The position numbers and the translations under genes were made by a program. This document shows, in pieces, positions 16,136-25,204 of a DNA stretch of 64,000 nt (position 1 is its first letter; each line of letters begins with the position of its first letter). The DNA is from Dorea sp. D27 (lineage in GTDB: Bacteria > Bacillota > Clostridia > Lachnospirales > Lachnospiraceae). The stretch is from positions 64,420 through 128,419 of the forward strand of contig NZ_KQ236748.1 of assembly GCF_001185345.1 (NCBI RefSeq), in the 5' to 3' direction. The notes under the pieces are model-generated. The model was given only the letters and a program-made list of their open reading frames with translations, was not told the origin of the DNA and searched no databases.

Positions 16136-17508
16136 CTTGCTCCACCTCCTTCGAGTGCCTCGAGCCGGGACAGTATCCCATCTATCGCCTGTTGCTGCTG
16201 CGTATATTTAGCCTGCAGGGCATTTATGGTCTGCCCGTTTGTAGCCAACTTGTCTTGGATATCAATCAGCTTTGACTGCACGTCCGAAGCGCTGCCCTCC
16301 AGCACCTGCACCTTGCCGTCGATGGTCGTCACCGCCTGCTTCGTGCTGTCGACCTCCTGCGATATGGTGCTCACGCTTGCCTTGAGCTCTTCCACGCCCT
16401 GTGCCGCGTCCTTCTGCTTCTCGATTGCCTTCTGCAGCGCCGCCTGCTTCTCGGTCAGGGACTGAATCGTATCCCCCAGGACTATCCTGTCATTGGCCGG
16501 ATCCAGAAGGTCGTACTCTCGCTTCGTCACCATCATGTAGCGTTCAATGCCATGCGGGGACGACACGACCCGGACCATATCTCCAAGCCTTATCCTGTCG
16601 ATATCGACATCGACGAGGTGCAGGTCGACAGCGGTAAGCTCAATCGTCAGGGCAAGATTCCGCATGTTCCTTAAATGCTCCTGCCCCTTCGTCTTCAGGT
16701 TCGCCGGCACCGTCACGTCTGGCCACTCGTTCGTTCCGACAATCCTGCCGTATAGCGGGATTGCCTCCGCATCCTCGAGGTAGTCCCTGCCTCCGTTGAC
16801 CGAGGCGATGGTCAGCTTCGCACCCTCTTTCGCCCCTTCCGGTGCCTTGCCGAGCGGAATCAGTACCGTTATGATATCTTCCGCACTTATATGCTCCGTC
16901 AGGTCAAGTATATTTTCCCCGAACCTGATGGTCTGCAGAGATGTCCTTCCATAGCTTTCCAGATAGTCAAGATATCTGATATCCCCTTCATGCCTCACGA
17001 CAAGATATCCGCCATTGCTGTCTACCAGCTTATTCATAATCGTATCAAGCGTGTTCGTATACTGATTATCCTCTCTGGCATCATAATTCATCGACTGCTT
17101 TTCGACGGTACCCAGAGCGAAGTGCTTGGCAGGCTCCACCTGGCTGTTATGCTGGTTAAGTTTGTCTTGCAAGTAGCTGCGTGGCGTCAGGTTATGGTAC
17201 TCCTTCGGCCGCTGTATGCTGTCAAGCAGATAGCCAAGCTCCCCCTCGCATGTAACCGTTACAGTACCATAGAGGTCATGCTCTGTAAGCAGAGGGCGGC
17301 CAGAATATAGGAGCAGGCCGTCATCATACGCTTCAATAACAGATGTCAGCTTTTTTATGTCTGGAAGCGACGGATGCGTCGCCGGAAGGGAAAGCACGAG
17401 GCTACCACTTTTATTCACCTCCAGCGAAACCTTGCCGCTTATTATGGTCAGCTCCGGCGCCCGAGGGTCATACAGCAGTTTCCCGTCACAGTAAATCTTA
17501 TACATCAC
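16132..17508 (-). CDS. Tail-associated (Tal-like) baseplate protein
   Basis: 458 residues. The N-terminal ~350 residues match the phage tail endopeptidase / gp44-like hub fold (LTIISGKVSLEVNKSGSLVLSLPATHP and LDTIMNKLVDSNGGYLVVRHEGDIRYLDYL). A C-terminal coiled coil (residues ~345-455) is rich in Gln and Lys. It should form the tip of the tail below Dit. The start overlaps the Dit stop by 4 bp and its stop overlaps the next gene. No peptidase residues can be identified with confidence. Confidence 0.82.
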   Translation of the reverse strand: MMYKIYCDGKLLYDPRAPELTIISGKVSLEVNKSGSLVLSLPATHPSLPDIKKLTSVIEAYDDGLLLYSGRPLLTEHDLYGTVTVTCEGELGYLLDSIQRPKEYHNLTPRSYLQDKLNQHNSQVEPAKHFALGTVEKQSMNYDAREDNQYTNTLDTIMNKLVDSNGGYLVVRHEGDIRYLDYLESYGRTSLQTIRFGENILDLTEHISAEDIITVLIPLGKAPEGAKEGAKLTIASVNGGRDYLEDAEAIPLYGRIVGTNEWPDVTVPANLKTKGQEHLRNMRNLALTIELTAVDLHLVDVDIDRIRLGDMVRVVSSPHGIERYMMVTKREYDLLDPANDRIVLGDTIQSLTEKQAALQKAIEKQKDAAQGVEELKASVSTISQEVDSTKQAVTTIDGKVQVLEGSASDVQSKLIDIQDKLATNGQTINALQAKYTQQQQAIDGILSRLEALEGGGAS

Positions 17509-18209
17509 AGCCTCCCTCCCCTATAGTCAACGCTGACTGTCCCGCTTCCCGTAAAGGTCAGGACATGTTCGCCTTCACCAAGCTGCAGATCCAGGATCTT
17601 GCTCCGGCCTACGGGTAGGTTGTATGTCTGACCTGCATATTCAAGCTCAAGAGCCTCCGAGCATTCAAAGACCGGGACGACCTTCTTGCGCCGCCCCGGA
17701 ATCATCAGTACCATTGTGCCATTCACCTGCAGATCCAGATAATTTCTGATTATCCCATCTTCAAAGCAGAAGTCACTCCACACCCATTTCTCGATGCCGG
17801 AATAACGTTCCAGCTTATAAGGCTCGGCCTCAACCATGATGGCGAAATGTTCAGCGCCCTTGAAGTCCTTATCTGTTTCCGCTTTCATACGCCCATCATA
17901 AAAATAGCCTCTGTCGCTATCCAGGATGATTCGCCTCCGCTGGCCGTGGCAGTAATCAAGTATGTCCGAATACTTCACGTGCCAGCGTGCAAATTCTTTT
18001 TCTCGCCGGATGAATTCCATCTTTATCTCACGGTTTCCATAGTTTGCTTCACCTGTGAGAGCTTCGCTCAAGTCGAGGTCGCCATCCCGTCCCGGTACGG
18101 ATACAAGATATGTCTTCCGTTCAGGATCCGCAATCTCTATCCTGGTACAAACCAGGCCCCAATCCCTATATGTATGCTTTTCCCCGATTATCACGCCAAA
18201 TTCAAACAT
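17505..18209 (-). CDS. Distal tail protein (Dit, Sipho_tail)
   Basis: 234 residues. The start GVIIGEKHTYRDWGLVCTRIEIADPERKTYLVSVPGRDGDLDLSEALTG is the classic Dit N-terminal belt domain, and the C-terminal ~90 residues form a galectin-like beta sandwich. Hexamers of Dit join the tail tube to the baseplate. It sits directly after the tape measure gene, with one base of overlap. Confidence 0.88.
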   Translation of the reverse strand: MFEFGVIIGEKHTYRDWGLVCTRIEIADPERKTYLVSVPGRDGDLDLSEALTGEANYGNREIKMEFIRREKEFARWHVKYSDILDYCHGQRRRIILDSDRGYFYDGRMKAETDKDFKGAEHFAIMVEAEPYKLERYSGIEKWVWSDFCFEDGIIRNYLDLQVNGTMVLMIPGRRKKVVPVFECSEALELEYAGQTYNLPVGRSKILDLQLGEGEHVLTFTGSGTVSVDYRGGRL

Positions 18210-21200
18210 TATACATACCTCTCTTTCAACGGAGCCTGGTCTCCTAGCCGTCTGTCGACATACACTGCAGATGCATTCCCAACATCTTTTGCAGATACAA
18301 GAGCATTTACCTGTATCCTCAGTTCGGACACGGCCTCCTTCATGCCTGCTATGAGATAATCATAGTCGAACTGGGAATCCTGCTCTCTCTTGATATCGAT
18401 GGCATATCTGTTTCTTCCATTGCCGGAACGGACATTGGCTGTAAAATCAGATATCGTATCCAGCTCCATCGCCTTTGCCAGTACTTCGCTTGCCTTCTCG
18501 ACGTCAGGTATCATGTTCAGGAGTCCTATTTCTGCTCCTTTGCCGGCGAATTCGCCTATCCTTGTCGTCACCCTGGAAGGGGAATTGATCTGTAACGCTT
18601 TGCGCATCGTCTCTTCCACCTTGTTTGCCAGCTTTTCCGCTGCTGAGACGGCTTCACCTGACCCGGCACGTATGCCCCTTGCCAAGCCGAGCGAGGCGAA
18701 ATACCCGCTGTAGTAGAATCCCGAAGAGAGGCTTTCCAAGGCAGAAAGCATATCAGCAGAGCCTCTTGCCGTGCTTGCTTTTGCAGATTTCATTCCGCTT
18801 TCTATGACACGTACGAAGCGTTGCATGCCTGACGTAACCGTCAGCTGTACTGTCCGCATATTCGCACGGACCGATGCATCCATCGCCCGCATCCCGGCGT
18901 TGGTAGCAGCTACGTTTCCTTGCATTCCTGATGACACTGCACGGTTCCCCGCCTGCATCCCTGCGGTAATGGCCATCGCAGTCTGATTCATGCTTGCCTT
19001 TGCCGCCAACGGTATCCTGTTGAATGCTGCTACCGATACTTTCGTCGTGCCGTTCAACGCCTTATTCATTGCTGCAACTGCCGACTGTCCAGCGGATGCC
19101 ATGATAGTATTCATGGATGAGTTTAATGTGCCTGACTGGCTTTGCAACCCTAATATGTAACCTTGTATTGTAAAGGCTCCATACTGCTGGAACACCGTGG
19201 ATGGTGAATGTATGCCAAGCGAGTCCTGCGTTCCAGATTTAATTGTTTCACCTAGTTCAGAAGATGCATTGCCTGCCTGTGTACTATTCTCTGAGATACT
19301 ATTTGTTACCGTATCCGTTATGTTCTTTCCAATGCTCCCAAAGTCAGCCGCCGCTACCTGTTCCCTTAACGATTGTTCTGTCTGAGTAACCAGGTCCATG
19401 ACCCCTTGCGGTACATCTGACGTATCGAACGCTGTTTTAAGAGCGGTTGTGGCTGTTTCTCCGCCGTTCGCAAAAGCATCGGATAGCTGCTGCAGCTCCG
19501 TATCCGAAGCCTGTACCATCGCATTCACGTATCCTGCCGATTCAGGTCCTGCCTGCCGTAGCTGCTCGAGCAGCCCTTCGTCTACACCTCTCTCGGCCAA
19601 TATTGCTATGTTATCCGCCCAGCTGGCGATGACCCTCTGGTTCTCCTGCAGGTTCGCCGTCATTTCCGCGACAGATATGTCAGATTTGTCGGAAAGGACA
19701 TCGAACATGTTCGTCGCCTGCTCCTGATAGCCCTGCCATGTCTCCGTCAGGCTCTGCACAGCTGCCTGCTGGCTCTCAGAGAGCTGTTCCATCGTCAGTA
19801 TCTGCGACTGTGCGCTGCCATTTACCGCTGCGGCCTGCGCCTGCTGGCTCTCTACCATCACATTCTTCAGATGCTCTTCTGACGCCGACAGCTCCTTCTT
19901 CTTGCTGTTCAGCTTTTCTTCCTGCTCGTTCATTTCAACGGTAGCGTCATTATACTGTTTCATTGCTGCGGGGCCATCATTGTTCAAAGTCTGCCATTCT
20001 TTCTCGAACGCATTCCTCGTCTCCTGGAGGGCAGCCTGTTCTTCCTCAATTTTTATCTGCTCTTTGGCCACTTCAAGATATCTTTCCCTTGCAGCCTGTG
20101 CTCTTGCTTCTATCTCGTATGCTTCGGCTTTTTCCACCAGGGCATCTGCCGACATGCTCAGAGCATCTGCTTCTTCATTATAAGAAAGGTTCAGCCCATC
20201 CATTGATGAGTTAAGGCTTTCGACATACGCTTTAAGCTCGGCCTTGTCTTGTGCGCTTTTGTTTTCCTTTCCGGAAAGCTGTGCTATGTTGGATGCCAGC
20301 TCCTTATTTGCCCTTGCGCTGGCTTCTATATCTGATGTGTTATCCTTATAGGCATCGCTTGAAGATTCCAGCGATTCTATGAGCTTCTTAGATGATTCAA
20401 TAGCTTCATCTTTCGTTTTCAAAGCATCTTGGGCCGTTGTATCCAGCTTGTTTATTGCTTTTGTTACGCCTACCATAACAGCAGTTAAGGCAGTGACACC
20501 CGCTATAGCCAAACCTGTTTTTCCAGCCGACGTAGCCATATTCCACGCTGTCTGTGCTGCTGTAGCGGCGTTCAATTCTCCAGTAAGTATACCCAAAACA
20601 ACAGTCTTTGCAATCGTAAGCATGCTGCTCTTCGCCTGTACGATGTTTCCTGCCTTGGTTGCCACCGTCTGGGCGGCTTCAGCCTGAGTCCCTAATGCAG
20701 AAGCGATGGCCTCGCCTTTATCTGCATTGGCTTTCGCTACGGATGCCCCTACAGCCGCCTTATCTGCATTCGATTTCGCCTTGGTTGCCGCGGCATCCAA
20801 CGCCTCCGCCTTTGCGCTTAGCTCGGAAGAGGAAGCACCGTATTTTGCAGCTTGGGCTTTTGCCCTCTCTACCGCCAGAGCTTTCTTATCCACAGCCTCC
20901 CTCGCCTTTGTAACCGCTGCCGCAGCCTTATCCTGAACGGACTTCGATTTTGTCGCTGCTGCAGCTACTGCCTCTTCTTTTGCCTTGAGCTTTAGCGTAG
21001 CATTTGCCAACTGCTCCTCGGCGTTCCTGACCTTCGTTTCTGCGGCCGCTGCCTTCTCTGCCGTTGTCTTCATTTTCGCCGCCGAGGCAGACATTCGTTC
21101 GGCTGCCGTCTTCGACTTCAATGCTTTCGTCGATGCATCCCTTGCCTTCGCGCCAAGCCTTTCCGCCACTTCTGACGCTCTTGTAGCCTTTTCGCTTGCC

Positions 21201-22279
21201 TGCGTAGCCGTGGCCGCCAGCTGTTCTGCATTACGGAAAGCATCGATCGTAACTTTAGCCCCATCCATCGCCGTTTTTAACTTCATGTACTGGTCTTGGA
21301 CTGCCATAGCGGCCTTGAATGCAAGGAATCCAGCGCCTGCCATCGCAAGAGAAGGGCCTAAGACATCAATAGCCTGCACGGCGATTCCTGCACCTTTAGC
21401 CAGACCGTTGAAAAAGCCGTCTACCACCGTCTTTACTGATTCAATCTTTCCCTGTATGGAAGAGCCATCTATCCTTTTCAGCGTATCATCTACGGACTGG
21501 ATTACATTTGTCATGCCACGGGTTATGGAAATCCCGACATTTGTAAACGCCGTTCCAATTCCAGCAGACGCAGTCCTGGCCCTCTCAGCAAAACCGTTTA
21601 CGCCTCCATCCAGTTCGACCAGCTTATCGTTTAGCTGGCTAAAGGTAATCTCGCCAGACTGGAGTGCGTTGTAAAGGTCATTCTGTGCCGACTCACCGGC
21701 AAATCCGAAGGCTTCTGCCAGCTCATAGAGTGCAGGCCCCATAGTTTCTTGAAGGGTTCGCCATGACTGCATGTCAACCGTACCCTTTGACAGCATCTGC
21801 GTATACTGTACCAATCCTCTTTCCGCGTCTGCCGTCGCTGACCCAGATGCAAGGAAGGCATTGTTCAAGGCAAGTGACGTATCTGTTGCTTTGCCCAGAT
21901 CATTAGTCAGGAGCGCTATCTTCTGCGTGGATGACGTAATCCCGTCAAGTGACGTGGGCAGACCCTGGATTCCTTCTGACAGTTTATCAATTGACTTGGT
22001 GGATTCCTGGGTGCTGAACCCAAGCTGCTCCATTACCCTTGGGAACCGGTTCATGGTATCGAACCGGTCGATGGCATCGCCTAATGAATTCTTCAGAGCA
22101 TTGCCGGCGACGCTGAGCGCTTTGAAGACTCCGATTCCTTTTGCTATATCTAATATGCCTTTTGATGCTTTCTGGCTTCTTTCATCTATGGCAACTAGGG
22201 AATCAGCAGCACTGTGCATCTTGCTGGTAAAGCCCCGGTCAGCCACGCTTAGAACCGCCTGGACGCTATATGTCTCCAT
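18209..22279 (-). CDS. Tape measure protein
   Basis: 1356 residues from the ATG at 22279 (METYSVQAVLS), preceded by AAAGGAGG. The N-terminal tape-measure domain (TMNRFPRVMEQLGFS, then AFLASGSATADAERGLVQY and SWRTLQETMGPALYELAEAF) is followed by ~200 Ala/Lys-rich coiled-coil residues (~350-560). Hydrophobic stretches come next (TVVLGILTGELNAATAAQTA, then IAGVTALTAVMVGVTKAI), and a C-terminal region with GIHSPSTVFQQYGAF and INSPSRVTTRIGEFAGKGAEIGLL motifs. At ~1.5 angstrom per residue the tail would be roughly 200 nm long. It also ejects with the DNA. Confidence 0.93.
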   Translation of the reverse strand: METYSVQAVLSVADRGFTSKMHSAADSLVAIDERSQKASKGILDIAKGIGVFKALSVAGNALKNSLGDAIDRFDTMNRFPRVMEQLGFSTQESTKSIDKLSEGIQGLPTSLDGITSSTQKIALLTNDLGKATDTSLALNNAFLASGSATADAERGLVQYTQMLSKGTVDMQSWRTLQETMGPALYELAEAFGFAGESAQNDLYNALQSGEITFSQLNDKLVELDGGVNGFAERARTASAGIGTAFTNVGISITRGMTNVIQSVDDTLKRIDGSSIQGKIESVKTVVDGFFNGLAKGAGIAVQAIDVLGPSLAMAGAGFLAFKAAMAVQDQYMKLKTAMDGAKVTIDAFRNAEQLAATATQASEKATRASEVAERLGAKARDASTKALKSKTAAERMSASAAKMKTTAEKAAAAETKVRNAEEQLANATLKLKAKEEAVAAAATKSKSVQDKAAAAVTKAREAVDKKALAVERAKAQAAKYGASSSELSAKAEALDAAATKAKSNADKAAVGASVAKANADKGEAIASALGTQAEAAQTVATKAGNIVQAKSSMLTIAKTVVLGILTGELNAATAAQTAWNMATSAGKTGLAIAGVTALTAVMVGVTKAINKLDTTAQDALKTKDEAIESSKKLIESLESSSDAYKDNTSDIEASARANKELASNIAQLSGKENKSAQDKAELKAYVESLNSSMDGLNLSYNEEADALSMSADALVEKAEAYEIEARAQAARERYLEVAKEQIKIEEEQAALQETRNAFEKEWQTLNNDGPAAMKQYNDATVEMNEQEEKLNSKKKELSASEEHLKNVMVESQQAQAAAVNGSAQSQILTMEQLSESQQAAVQSLTETWQGYQEQATNMFDVLSDKSDISVAEMTANLQENQRVIASWADNIAILAERGVDEGLLEQLRQAGPESAGYVNAMVQASDTELQQLSDAFANGGETATTALKTAFDTSDVPQGVMDLVTQTEQSLREQVAAADFGSIGKNITDTVTNSISENSTQAGNASSELGETIKSGTQDSLGIHSPSTVFQQYGAFTIQGYILGLQSQSGTLNSSMNTIMASAGQSAVAAMNKALNGTTKVSVAAFNRIPLAAKASMNQTAMAITAGMQAGNRAVSSGMQGNVAATNAGMRAMDASVRANMRTVQLTVTSGMQRFVRVIESGMKSAKASTARGSADMLSALESLSSGFYYSGYFASLGLARGIRAGSGEAVSAAEKLANKVEETMRKALQINSPSRVTTRIGEFAGKGAEIGLLNMIPDVEKASEVLAKAMELDTISDFTANVRSGNGRNRYAIDIKREQDSQFDYDYLIAGMKEAVSELRIQVNALVSAKDVGNASAVYVDRRLGDQAPLKERYV

Positions 22280-22721
22280 AACATTTCTGCCTCCTTTCGT
22301 AATCCTGCACTTTGACGGCAATCCTCTTAAGGCGGTCCTCCTGCACCTTATCCCTGCATCCGCCCGTCACCTCTTCGATACGTTTCTCATAGTCGAAAAA
22401 CTGCTTGAACGTCTTAAAAACCGGAACAGCCTTATCCTTGCCCTGCCTCTTTGTCGCCTGCACGTTATGGTTCGCCCATGCCTGAAGATGGATTTCATAT
22501 TCCCTATCTATCTGCCTCAGACGATGAGCCTTCATCCGCATGCCATACTCATACAAGGTCATGCGGTCAATCTCATTGAAATCTGCCATGCCGAGATACC
22601 GGAGGCAGTCCAATACGATATGCTCATAAGTTTCCTGCGAGCTTTCTATCCTTTCAGCCCTTCTTCCACTTCCTTCAGCTCCTTTTCCATTTCCTGGAGC
22701 TTTCTCTTGCAGGCATTTGAC
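22266..22721 (-). CDS. Tail assembly chaperone extension, made by -1 frameshift
   Basis: This frame has no credible ribosome site of its own. It is open from the slippery site at 22721-22727 in the preceding gene to a stop at 22266. The core LDCLRYLGMADFNEIDRMTLYEYGMRMKAHRL is the typical T domain of a G/GT chaperone pair. I infer it is translated only as a fusion to the upstream chaperone, like lambda gpGT. The end overlaps the tape measure start by 14 bp. Confidence 0.75.
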   Translation of the reverse strand, partial: VKCLQEKAPGNGKGAEGSGRRAERIESSQETYEHIVLDCLRYLGMADFNEIDRMTLYEYGMRMKAHRLRQIDREYEIHLQAWANHNVQATKRQGKDKAVPVFKTFKQFFDYEKRIEEVTGGCRDKVQEDRLKRIAVKVQDYERRQKCYGDI

Positions 22722-23020
22722 TTTTTTAGCTCATCGATTACCTCGCTAAATACTGCGTCGATATCTTCCGCTCTATCGATGAAGTCATCAATTTCCTGCA
22801 TGCTCGGCCGGCGCTTGTCCATCCGTGCCGTTCCCATATGGATGAATTCAGCCAGCGTCACTACATCTCCGACCAGAAGCAGCGGAATCTTGATTTCCAG
22901 CCCGTTGCCGAACTTCATGCCGGACTTGCTCTGGACGAAATACTTCTTGTCAAGGTCTCTGATAAACCCGATTCCAAAGTTAAGTTCGCATTCTTTCCCG
23001 TTTATATCTAATGTCATCAT
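22646..23020 (-). CDS. Tail assembly chaperone (G-like)
   Basis: About 124 residues; the third codon ATG at 23020 fits the AAGAAAGG site best. It matches the Phage_TAC type (ECELNFGIGFIRDLDKKYF, then DVVTLAEFIHMGTARMDKRRP) with a charged C-terminal helix (QEMEKELKEVEEGLKG). It lies between the tail tube and the tape measure genes, the standard chaperone position. It coats the tape measure during tail assembly. A slippery heptamer lies ~75 bp before its stop. Confidence 0.82.
   Translation of the reverse strand: MMTLDINGKECELNFGIGFIRDLDKKYFVQSKSGMKFGNGLEIKIPLLLVGDVVTLAEFIHMGTARMDKRRPSMQEIDDFIDRAEDIDAVFSEVIDELKKSNACKRKLQEMEKELKEVEEGLKG
22721..22727 (-). other. Programmed -1 frameshift site A AAA AAG
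   Basis: In the zero frame the codons are CTA AAA AAG, giving the canonical heptamer A AAA AAG (as in dnaX). The -1 frame is open from here for ~150 codons into the T-domain reading frame. A shift would give a Gly/Ser/Lys-rich linker and then the T domain. Confidence 0.75.
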
Positions 23021-23072
23021 CTTCATCCTTTCTTAATGGAGGGTAGGAGGAAGTCATCCTCCTATCCCGTTC

Positions 23073-23591
23073 TTAGGCGCCTGCGTCTGGTGCTGGTGTT
23101 GGCGCTACCGCTTCCGTATCCCTGAATACATACTGTATCTCCTTGATATCCGCATCCGGCACCGTCACAAGGCCATCCTGCAGCTCGCCGTCCACGTTGA
23201 ATGTCGTGGAGAACTGTGCCGCTTCCTCGACATTTGCCGGGTCCTCCCACTCCGAAAGCAGGCCCTGTCCATATTTCGCCGGGTATTTGCCATCCGTCGG
23301 CTCTGCTCCAAGGTCTATCTCCCATACCTCCAGAACCTCCTGCTTCAGCACTGCCTGCCTGAGCATGTTGTTGACGGCGTCCCTGGTAGAGACTGCTGTC
23401 ATTTCGATTGTCGTGGTAAGGCCGCCGCTGTAGTTGATTGGCCCGTCCTTCGTCATCTGGGAGTCCGTGTTGGCCTCGTACTTGATCGTATGCTCCACCT
23501 GGAGGGCCAGCCTTGCCGCGCCTTCTTTCGTTGCATCCGCCAGCCTCCTGAACTTCAATATCTTGTCCTTTCCTAAAATAGGTTTTTCCAT
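23073..23591 (-). CDS. Major tail (tube) protein
   Basis: 172 residues from the ATG at 23591 (MEKPILGKDKILKFR) with AGGAGG upstream. It fits the TP901-1-like major tail protein family (a beta-sandwich monomer stacked into the tail tube), with MTKDGPINYSGGLTTTIEMTAVS typical of it. The C-terminus ends in a Pro/Ala tail (VAPTPAPDAGA). Confidence 0.82.
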   Translation of the reverse strand: MEKPILGKDKILKFRRLADATKEGAARLALQVEHTIKYEANTDSQMTKDGPINYSGGLTTTIEMTAVSTRDAVNNMLRQAVLKQEVLEVWEIDLGAEPTDGKYPAKYGQGLLSEWEDPANVEEAAQFSTTFNVDGELQDGLVTVPDADIKEIQYVFRDTEAVAPTPAPDAGA

Positions 23592-23607
23592 GTCATATCC
23601 TCCTGAC

Positions 23608-23991
23608 TTAATAAAATTTAAACTCCACTTCAAGAATACCGTGAAGGAGAGGTTCTTTTGTCGTGTTATCCGGCAGTATCCGCTGGCTTACGTTCTTCAG
23701 CAGCCAGGTGAAATTATCCGTGTCCCTCATCCTGCGGCAAATGTTCTTGATGCCGAGCAGCATTTCCGACACCGTCCCCCGGTTCTTCGGCGTATTGCTC
23801 CAGACATGGATGGTCTGGTATACGTTCCCGAATACGGCTGACTTGTTGGCCACATCCGTCTGCTGGCTGTCGGCCAGATAGACGAAGGGGTATGGCGTAC
23901 CCTCTGGCGGTAAAAATCCGTCATATACGTCATACCCCTCTGCCTTGATTCTTATTAAGAGTTCCGTAAAAAGCTCCTGCTGTGGGTCCAT
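23608..23991 (-). CDS. Tail terminator / tail completion protein
   Basis: 127 residues from the ATG at 23991 (MDPQQELFTELLIRIKAEGYDVYDGFLP). The pattern YPFVYLADSQQTDVANKSAVFGNVYQTIHVWSN is typical of phage DUF806-like tail completion proteins, which cap the tail tube and join it to the head. It is ordered between the HK97 gp10-like and tube genes as expected. Confidence 0.78.
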   Translation of the reverse strand: MDPQQELFTELLIRIKAEGYDVYDGFLPPEGTPYPFVYLADSQQTDVANKSAVFGNVYQTIHVWSNTPKNRGTVSEMLLGIKNICRRMRDTDNFTWLLKNVSQRILPDNTTKEPLLHGILEVEFKFY

Positions 23992-23995
23992 CTCA

Positions 23996-24331
23996 TCACC
24001 TCGCAAGTTTTCCCATGTCGCTCTTGAACTGCTCTTTCTGCTCCCAGAATGCGGGTCCCACATAGGGCTGCGCTGCCATGAACCGCGTACCGAACTCCGG
24101 ATACGGTGCATATTCTGCCACCGGCGCCACTGTAGCAGTCCGTCCTCCATCTGATATCTCCATGCCGATGCTTCTTTTCAATGTACCGGTATCTACCGGC
24201 GCATTCCTCTGAGCCTTTGCCTGCAGCTCTGCACCGTTCTGGTGCACTATGCGTCTGACAGAGCTTAAATCGGCATTCCTTTTCAGCGCTGCCCGCAGCT
24301 CGCCTGCACCTGTAATCTTAACTCCCATCAC
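23996..24331 (-). CDS. HK97 gp10-like head-tail joining protein
   Basis: 111 residues. VRRIVHQNGAELQAKAQRNAPVDTGTLKRSIGMEI and YAPYPEFGTRFMAAQPYVGPAF are diagnostic of the HK97 gp10 family, a connector component at the head-tail interface. The start overlaps the preceding adaptor gene by 4 bp. Confidence 0.88.
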   Translation of the reverse strand: MMGVKITGAGELRAALKRNADLSSVRRIVHQNGAELQAKAQRNAPVDTGTLKRSIGMEISDGGRTATVAPVAEYAPYPEFGTRFMAAQPYVGPAFWEQKEQFKSDMGKLAR

Positions 24332-24621
24332 TGCACCTCACTTGCTACAAATGTTTTTCCGCCTCTGCTGAAGTCCACCTTGTATGTCCTGCTGCCTATC
24401 CGGATACGGTCGAACGATTCCGTATAGGGCCTTTGCAGTCGGATTGTGAGGATTCCCTGCCTCAATTCTCCATACAGGAGATGCAAGGTTTCCACTCCTG
24501 AATCTGTCACGTTAGCCCATTTCTGTGCCTCATGGACGGCATCCGCTTCGTAATTGCCGGTATCCGGATCATACGCTCCGGCTTCTATCTTCTGGAAGAA
24601 GACAGGCGTGTCATACCTCAT
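24328..24621 (-). CDS. Head-tail adaptor (stopper)
   Basis: 97 residues. MRYDTPVFFQKIEAGAYDPDTGNYE, with FDRIRIGSRTYKVDFSRGG near the end, matches the Phage_H_T_join family (SPP1 gp16-like stopper). It closes the portal channel after DNA packaging. Overlaps both neighbours by 4 bp, so the connector genes are translationally coupled. Confidence 0.85.
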   Translation of the reverse strand: MRYDTPVFFQKIEAGAYDPDTGNYEADAVHEAQKWANVTDSGVETLHLLYGELRQGILTIRLQRPYTESFDRIRIGSRTYKVDFSRGGKTFVASEVQ

Positions 24622-24944
24622 AGGAATCTCAGCCTCCCCTTCGTTGCATCCTTCTGGCTGTCAAGGAATGCCTGTATCTCTTCCCTGAACCCCGAAAAGT
24701 CGTCATCGCTGAAGCTGATGCTCTCCCCCTCGACTCCCTGGCTCTTCATGCCCTCGGAGCCGATTCGGTTGAACCGGATGATGGACACGTCGATGACGAT
24801 GTAATCCATCTCATCAGGCGGTTCGATTCCGCCAAGGAGGAGCTTCAGCCTCTTTTGGGTAGACGAAATAATCCAGTTCAGCTTCTCATCCAGCTCTGCA
24901 TCTTCCTGGTCGAGTCCTAGGAGCATCTTCAATTTCTCAAGCAT
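24618..24944 (-). CDS. Head-tail connector (gp6/gp15-like)
   Basis: 108 residues, mostly helical (MLEKLKMLLGLDQEDAELDEKLNWIISSTQKRLKLLLGG), ending in a short acidic loop and ISFSDDDFSGFREEIQAFL. This is the Phage_connect_1 adaptor that docks on the portal. It lies between the capsid and stopper genes. Confidence 0.85.
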   Translation of the reverse strand: MLEKLKMLLGLDQEDAELDEKLNWIISSTQKRLKLLLGGIEPPDEMDYIVIDVSIIRFNRIGSEGMKSQGVEGESISFSDDDFSGFREEIQAFLDSQKDATKGRLRFL

Positions 24945-24959
24945 CTCGACACCTCCCTA

Positions 24960-25193
24960 TCATTCCGCAGCTTTCTTCCTGGTCCTCTTCGGTTTCTCTT
25001 CCGGTACAGCCTCTTCCCCTTTGTCTTCATCCACTAGCTCAATCAGCGGGACTCCCTGCCTGTTGGAAGGCCCGGCAAGCTCTGCCAGGCGCTCTTCTGT
25101 GACCTCAATCCCTTCCCGAGGGAACGTATTCCCCACGTCGTAAGGGTGCTCGTCATCTTGTAGATCCGTAAAAAATCTAATTACCTTATACAT
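24960..25193 (-). CDS. Small phage head protein with basic tail
   Basis: 77 residues from the ATG at 25193, preceded by AAGGAGG. The start MYKVIRFFTDLQDDEHPYDVGNTFPREGIEVTEERLAELA is a pattern common directly downstream of capsid genes in Firmicutes phages. The C-terminus is Lys/Arg-rich (KRTRKKAAE). Role unknown; possibly a head decoration or connector cofactor. It overlaps nothing but starts just inside the end of the capsid operon spacing. Confidence 0.7.
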   Translation of the reverse strand: MYKVIRFFTDLQDDEHPYDVGNTFPREGIEVTEERLAELAGPSNRQGVPLIELVDEDKGEEAVPEEKPKRTRKKAAE

Positions 25194-25204
25194 ACGCTTC
25201 CTCC

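Noticed and set aside
21771..23036. Long plus-strand ORFs opposite the tape measure and chaperone genes
   Set aside because: Antisense shadows of GC-biased codons; Ser/Ala/Cys-rich composition, no ribosome sites, and the minus-strand genes are certain.
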